From Aselliscus stoliczkanus (Eukaryota; Chordata; Mammalia; Chiroptera; Hipposideridae), in NCBI GenBank assembly GCA_033961575.1, contig CM066728.1:183821678-183885677 (forward strand): a DNA stretch of 64,000 nucleotides, read 5' to 3'. Within the stretch, counting starts at the first letter, position 1; every line of letters starts with the position of its first letter. A program made the translations under genes and the position numbers. The notes below the pieces were generated by a model. The model was not told where the DNA came from, did not search any database, and saw nothing but the letters and a program-made list of their open reading frames with translations. Shown here piece by piece: positions 57,545 to 64,000 of the stretch.

Positions 57545-59685
57545 TTATTTTATTTTTTCATATAGATAACCAATATTCTGTACATTGAAAGTTCAGTTTT
57601 CTTATCTGTGAAATGGATTTTTAACATCTACCCAATATGTTTGTTCTGAAGATCAGAGAGTTAAAGCATTTACCACACTGTTACAAAATGTTAGCTACCA
57701 TTAAGTTATTTCCATTTCTCACAGTGTACTTTTCAGAATGTGGATGAATTATCATTTGGCTGTCATGAGCTAAGTCTGCTCTTGGGTGAGCTGGACCATA
57801 GATTATCTCTGTGCATTTGGACAATCCCCTTGACATTCCTGAGTCTCTCCTTCACCACTCAAAAAGCTAAAAGAAGATAATCTCTGACTAGTTAATTAAT
57901 TTGTTTTAGCTAATTAGTTACTTATTTGTCATTTTTTATACTTTGTAACTAATCAGATTTGTTAATATACATGAAATGATTTGTTAATATACATGAAACA
58001 TTTTTTAAGACTGTGAAGTTATACAAAAGTAAGGGATAATTAGGTATCAGTAATTTGAAACTAATAATTATAAGCCAGTACTATACACAGTGTCATCATG
58101 TGTTTACTTACATCTTTTCCTCTATTCTCTGGTTCCAGATGCCAATTTTAAATAAATTATATGCAGGTGAAGTTTTCTCAATGATAGGTAAAATTAGGTA
58201 GGTGGATACATGGATAGCTAGAGATATTGGTGTAATAAATATTTCTTAACTCCATAATGGAAGTTTTACTTGGCTATAAGTCTATAAAATGTAGCTACAC
58301 GTTTATGACTTATCTATAGTTTTTACTTTCTTGATTTCTATTCTTATAGTTTCTTTGTTTTCATAGCATATCATATAATATCTAATAGATGCAAACTTTG
58401 AACAACGACATCAAGTACTCACACTGAATATAACCACATTTCCAATATTTAGATATTGCCTAGATTAGAAATAAGAAATATGGAGGAGGGCTTTGTTTTC
58501 CAACAATTACAGAAATTGCTTCAACCTTCAGAGATATGATTCAAACCTTATTTATGATTTAATTTTAACTTCTTCATTACATTTAATGTTATTGTGTTTA
58601 TCTTTGATATTTATATGTATTTCAATATCTTTCTATATTGATTCTATTTCTGCAAATATTGCTTCTTACCAAGTTCTCTGTTTAAATACAAAGGGGAAGA
58701 TTTTCAATATCTGATTACTGTATTCAGTGCAGCAATCACCTATGTCAAGAAATACTTGACACAAAACTCCAGTGTAGCCAAATAATATAGTGAATTCCCA
58801 AATGATCAGTACAATGGAATTCTACCAAATATATATTTGATTCTAAGGTTACTCCAAATTTGGATTTATATAGGATTGATGAGTGATGATCAAACAGGCC
58901 CTTCAGTTCAATAATAATTTTTAGAACCCAGCATTGCCATGGTGATGGTGATGATTTTTCACACACACACAAAAAGTAAGCCTCACTTCCTCTTCAATAA
59001 AACAAATTTTTAATAGAACATAAATTATGGTGTAAAATCACTTGGTTTCCTGTATGAGATTTTATTTTTTTTAAGTGTGATATTTGCCTCTGAGAAGAAA
59101 TTTGTAAAGAAATTATAAAATATGTGTAATTTAAAAATCTACACAAAACATGATTACCTGATAAAATTGAAGATACTTGGCAATATTCTCAGAGTGTGTC
59201 CTCTAGAAGCGTAGATATATGTTATTAGATATATTCCAAGAAGAGTCCTTAGATGCTCCTCACATAAAAGATTCTGTGGCTAAAAAAGTTAGGTAAGTGT
59301 TTGCTTCAGCAAAGTTATCCAGTTGTTCTTTCTTATTACAGAATTTTTCAAAACTGGGTGATATGTACTGCGAATACCACAGAATTCAATAGGCAGCTCA
59401 AATTTGCAGTAGTTTCCAACTTGTTTGATTGTGGAACACTGTTTTCTCTCAAAGAGTTTTATGGTTCATGCATTGGCAAATGCTGGTATAGGCATTAAAT
59501 GAAATTTCAATTTGGCAAAGGGAGAGGTGACTCTTGGCAAGAAAGTGGGCAACAGTTATGAAGAATTAATAAATAAATAATGGGTTGGGACTGGGAATGG
59601 GAGAGAAGAAAGAGCACATTCTAGAAAACAGTTCAGGAAGCATTATGGGATTGATGGAGTCATTAAATCATGAGAAATGTTTTCC
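57545..59685. other. Unassigned AT-rich DNA, no gene seen
   Basis: No coding evidence. A 22-bp tandem duplication (gatttgttaatatacatgaa...) lies at 57956-57999. 59300-59520 may be an old DNA-transposon remnant but was not identifiable. Confidence 0.5.
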
Positions 59686-59689
59686 TACT

Positions 59690-60700
59690 GGGAAAAATTT
59701 GGAAATACATTTGTATCGAGATTTGGGCAAGTAGAAGATGGGATTTCATCTTTAATTTTCACTTTCCTACCTAAGTCTTTAATTTATCTGGAATGGAATT
59801 TCATGCATAATGTGGTCGGGATTCAATTTCATCTTTTTCTACCATAAGCATAAGCAATTCTGTTAACACTATATTGAAATAATCATTTATTTGCTACTTT
59901 GGGTAATACCAGTTATATCATAAACCATGTTTTCAAATATGTATCTGTGCTGTTTCCTTCCACGAGTCTATTTGTCCATTCCTATGTCAGTCACACACAA
60001 TCTTAATTTCTAAACCTTTAGGGAAAGTCCATCCACTTTGATCTTCAGGAGTATCTTGGAAATCTTTATATTTTTCCCTTATCAATTTCTACAAAAACAG
60101 AACAAATAAACAAATCAAAATTGAATTTTGATTGAGATTACATTGGATCTATTGATTAATTTTACAATGGTTGACATTATGATAGTATTGAATATCCCAA
60201 TTCATTAACATTGATTTATTGCATGGATTGTAATTTGTAATCCTATTTAGGTCTTCTTTAATATATTTTAATAAAATTTTATAATATTCTTTATAATAAT
60301 CTTACATGTGATTCATTAGATTTATTCCAATGTATTTAATATTTTGATTGCTATTTAAAATAGCATATTTTAAATATACATATTTTAAATGTCTCCTGTT
60401 AGTTAATAGTCAAATGGTTTTGTAACATAATTTGCTATTTAGCAAATTTATAATAATCTCCTATTAATTAAAATAATCTGTTCTTTATTTTGGATTTATT
60501 CATAGAAAAACATATCTAATCTATTAAAAAACATAATGTAGTTTTTGCCTTTTCAATCCAGTCCTTATTGTGATGATTATGATCATTGTTTCATCTATAA
60601 ATATGAAGTTTGCTTTTATTTGGTTAAATAGCTGTTTATCCATTCATAGTTTGTTAAGAGCTTTTTAATGGACAGTTATTATTTTTTTCAAAGAAGTTTT
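59690..60700 (-). mobile_element. Old L1M fragment, minus strand
   Basis: 'gaatggaatttcatgcataa', 'gtctatttgtccattcctat', 'gtccatccactttgatcttc' and 'gagattacattggatctatt' are reversed ORF2-like text of the L1M class. No readable frame. Confidence 0.65.
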
Positions 60701-60704
60701 ATGT

Positions 60705-61305
60705 ATAATTTAAAAGATTATATGATTTCTTAAAAGTATATTAAAGTGTAAATTAAATTACTTTCTAATGTTACAGCAAATGTGTTCCAGAATAAATATA
60801 ATCTGTCATGATATACACATTTTTTAAACTTTCTTGATTTAGTATACTACAGTTTATTTAAGATTTTTGTATTTATGATTATAAGTTGGATTTTTTTTTC
60901 AGTAGAGAAAATGTTTCATTCAATATATGAAAATATCAAATTTAAATGTTTAAATGAAATCAAAAGTACTAAAAACATCTAAGTGCATTATTTTGTTTAA
61001 GATCTTTACCAACAAAGGACCTTTTTAAGCATGACATAAAATCTGGAAGCCAATAAATAAAAGGCAAATACAATAGACTGTATTAAAGTTTGCATTAAAG
61101 TGCCATCATGAACAGAATCCAAAGGCAAATGTCAAATTGAGGGTAAATGCAACTTACAGACAAAGAACACATTTCTCTATAGTATGTAAACAACTTCATA
61201 AAGGAACAAGATACACCTGCCTATGCTATTGAAAGATAGGCAAAAGACATAAAGTCAAAGTTCATAAATACAGAAATGAAGGTAGAAGGGTCAGTCAGTC
61301 AGAGC
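60705..61305. other. Unassigned AT-rich DNA, no gene seen
   Basis: No coding evidence or clear repeat family. Confidence 0.5.
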
Positions 61306-61309
61306 AATG

Positions 61310-61680
61310 TAATGATGATGAAAAAAGCAGAAGAGATTCAAAGCATGAGAAGACCCACTTTTGTGGCTTTTAAGATAGAGGAGCCAGGATCCAGGGAACT
61401 CAGGCAGGCTCTAGATGCTGGTAATGGTTCTCAGCTGACAGTCATCAAAAAGAACAGCTGTTCCTACAACTGCAATGATCTGAATCCTGGTAACTAACCA
61501 CGTGAATGAGCGGGAAACAGGTTCTTCCTTGGAGTCTTCAGAATAGGGTACAGCTCAGCCAAGACCTTGATTTGAACCCCCTGAGATTCTAAGCCAAAAC
61601 CCAGCCTAACCCACTGGACTTGTCACCTACGGAACTGTACGACAATATGTTTCTATATGTTTTACGTTTGTGGCAAGTTG
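61310..61680 (+). mobile_element. MLT1-like MaLR LTR, plus strand
   Basis: 'caggcaggctctagatgctg', 'gaccttgatttgaaccccct', 'tggacttgtcacctacggaa', 'ctgtacgacaatatgtttct' and 'ttgtggcaagttggatt' follow the MLT1 3' half. The 73-codon plus frame at 61276-61497 lies inside it and is not a gene. Confidence 0.62.
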
Positions 61681-61689
61681 GATTGTTTT

Positions 61690-63620
61690 TTTTAATTTCC
61701 ATTTCTCATACAGTTGCTGTCAATTTTATTATTGAATACTTCCTAAAATTAGTTGAGAACTACTACTTCTTTTTCCATAACCCATAATAATTTGTGTATG
61801 ATTGGGAGGGTATAGGAACTCACCAATGAATTATTTTAGGCTTTGAGTTTTTCATTATGAGTTCATTGATCAATGTCTTTAATGGACATTTAAGTCTCTA
61901 TTACGTTTTTCTGAGTCAGTTTGTGGTTGCTATTGTAACTTTTTCGGGATGTTTCCATTTTATCAAAATTTGAAAACATATTGGCAAAAAATTCTCATTA
62001 TATTTTTTTACTCTCTCTTTACTGCCTTCAGAATTTGTAGGTATGTCCCTCATTTCATTATTTCTCATGTATTTATGCCTTTTGTTGTTGTTGTTGTTAC
62101 TTGATCAAGCTTGCTTGAATTTTGTCAATATTGTCATACCCTGGACTACTTTTTGGCTTTGATACCTATTGGTTGTTTTCCTATTAGCAGCATTTCATAA
62201 ATTTTGACATATTTTATTCCTTAGCTCTAATTTTTTGTTATCTCATCTTGTTGCCATCTACTGCTAACTACTTCAGTGAGATATCTTCTTGCATCCACCT
62301 ATTATCTCAGGGGATATTTTTAAATTACTAATCATATGATATTTTCTAGTTATCTTTTGTTATTGGTTTTGAATTAATTACTTTGTTGTCAGACAATATT
62401 TTCTGTATTATTTTCAACTTTTGAAATATTAAATTTGTTTAGTATATGAAAATACAGTAAATTTTCACTTAAGTGTTTCATCTGTACTTAATATAATATG
62501 TATTATTCTCTTGTTGGGTCTAGTTTTGTGTCCATTAGATTAAGATTTCTATTTTTCAAACTATCAAAATCCTATGATAAATTTTGTCCTAATTTACCAG
62601 TTACAATTTCCTATTATATTAGTGTATTTTTTAAATTTCTTTGTATAATTTTGTAAATTATTCTCTAGTTTACTCTTATAAAACCTTCCTAGAATTTGAA
62701 CCATTCGTTATTTTATATTTGCTCTCTCCAGTAATACTTTCATTTTTAAGATTATTTTCTGATAGTAATATAGATACATAAATTTGCTGTTATTTCATAT
62801 TTGCTTGGAACATCTTTTTTTGTAACCTTTTTATAGGGGCTCTGCTGATTTCCAGAGATGTTTCTCTGTGCAACTCTCTCTTCTCCAGTGCTTTGCCTTG
62901 TGAATTCTATTCCCTTGTATCTCTCTGAACTCAAAAAGACTTCTGAACCTGGAGAGTTGGCAAGGATCCTCCTGACTTTCCTCTTTGTGCATCATGGCTG
63001 GAAGCTCTTCCAAGGCAAAAAGCTAGGGTAATCATAGGGCTCATCTTGTTTTTTTTCTCATGTCCCAGAGATCAATGTCCTTTATTGCTTGATGTCCAAT
63101 GCCTGGCTAATAGTTGTTTCATGCAGGTCTTGATTTTTTATTGATTCAGGTGAGAGGATAATCTAGTCTCTATGACTCTATTCTAGTCAGAAACCAAGTT
63201 CTTGTGCTTCTAATAATCATTATAATTGTTTTCATCCTTGGAAATATTTGGTCCATTTTCAAAGATTCCTAGTAATTTATTTTTTCTCTTATTCTTTCGT
63301 TTGTTTGTTACATCCTCTCTTATTTTTAAAATGTATTATAAACATTGTTTTTATATGCTAGCTACAAATATTTTCTTTGTGTTTTCTGTGTACCTGCTTG
63401 TATCTTTTGTCCTTGTGTTTTGAATGTTTTACTGAAAACCATGTTTCTTTGAACTTAATTTGTAAATTTGGATATTTGATATTTGGGAGGATGTTTGGTT
63501 ACTCCTGGAAGAATTTTTACAGTAGGTTTTGTAAGGTGTTTTACCAATGTTTTGTTCAGGACTCACCATATATGCCCTTGACCTAAGTTCACCTGAGGCT
63601 AACTGTAGGGGAAGACAGTT
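61690..63620 (-). mobile_element. Possible old L1 fragment, minus strand
   Basis: Phrases such as 'tcataccctggactactttt', 'ttggctttgatacctattgg' and 'tttgttgtcagacaatattt' look like reversed L1 ORF2 text. The assignment beyond about 62700 is weak. A (TTG)6 repeat lies at 62079-62097. Confidence 0.4.
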
Positions 63621-64000
63621 TCTAGCAGCTAGATGCTTCCCATCTGTAGTGACTGGGTCCCTCTTTTTCTCCTGCTATAGGCTTTCTATAGCACCCTACT
63701 AGCTGGCTGTGTCATAGGCAAGCAAAACTCAGTAATGTTAATGAGTTAATAGCCCAGAAAATTTTTCAAACAGTTAAGGGTAGGAGTCAATGAATTGGTC
63801 CTGCATCATTTCTTACCTCAACTGAAATGATGTTGAGGCATGTTCCGAAAGGGTTCTAGGGTAGCAAGTGTGACTGAGCCCCAGTTGCTTGTAACTATTT
63901 ACTAGTGACTCTTTTCATTGTCTTTCTCTTTTCACTACTTTGCTTTTCTCATTTCATCACTTGCCCTTCCTGGGATCACCTTCAAATTAAGCTACTTACA
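63621..64000. other. Unassigned DNA, no gene seen
   Basis: More balanced composition than its surroundings, but no exon, RNA or repeat family recognised. Confidence 0.4.

Noticed and set aside
61276..61497. 73-codon frame with charged, protein-like composition
   Set aside because: Falls in an MLT1-like LTR.

Overview
This window reads as mammalian nuclear DNA with no supportable protein-coding gene. It is AT-rich, has very few CpGs outside young repeats, and no open reading frame exceeds about 135 codons. Every frame with recognisable protein similarity belongs to a transposable element (LINE-1 ORF2 or mariner transposase). I saw no convincing exon, tRNA, rRNA or CpG island. The best description is a gene desert, or the inside of a very large intron, built from mammalian repeats of several ages.

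Organism: ancient mammalian repeats (L2, MIR, MLT1 and MLT2 LTRs, an MST-like LTR, old L1M) place it in a placental mammal. The young repeats are two tRNA-derived SINE families that start GGCCGGCC/GGCCGGCT and resemble VES-type bat SINEs, L1 3' ends of the form 'tgtacacctgaaactaatta', and mariner elements. Together these fit a bat best, perhaps from Yinpterochiroptera. A colugo or another lineage with tRNA SINEs cannot be excluded by eye.

Layout: 1-4.7 kb is mostly unassigned AT-rich DNA with a long (TG)n. 4.7-7.0 kb holds an internally deleted L1 (copy A, minus strand) carrying a second, opposite L1 3' fragment. 9.7-11.5 kb is an L2 split by a palindromic mariner. 12.5-28 kb has scattered SINEs, MLT1/MLT2 LTRs, microsatellites including (GAA)n, and a mariner MITE hairpin. 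29-46 kb is mainly unique AT-rich sequence with L2, MIR and LTR fragments and some possible conserved noncoding segments. 46.5-48.3 kb is old L1. 49.9-50.3 kb is a solo ERV-like LTR. 51.4-57.2 kb is a nested stack: an old L1M interrupted by L1 copy B with a matching 17-bp target-site duplication, which is itself interrupted by two SINEs and a mariner. 57-64 kb has a SINE with a (TA)n grown from its target site, more old L1 and an MLT1-like LTR.

There is no operon-like or multigene system here. The most notable results concern mobile elements. Two L1 copies share exactly the same ORF2-deleting junction, which removes the whole reverse transcriptase and implies an amplified non-autonomous L1 lineage. 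One mariner is an inverted duplication of its own 3' half. Both SINE families have perfect or near-perfect target-site duplications and so were active recently. Boundaries of ancient repeats are by eye and approximate.
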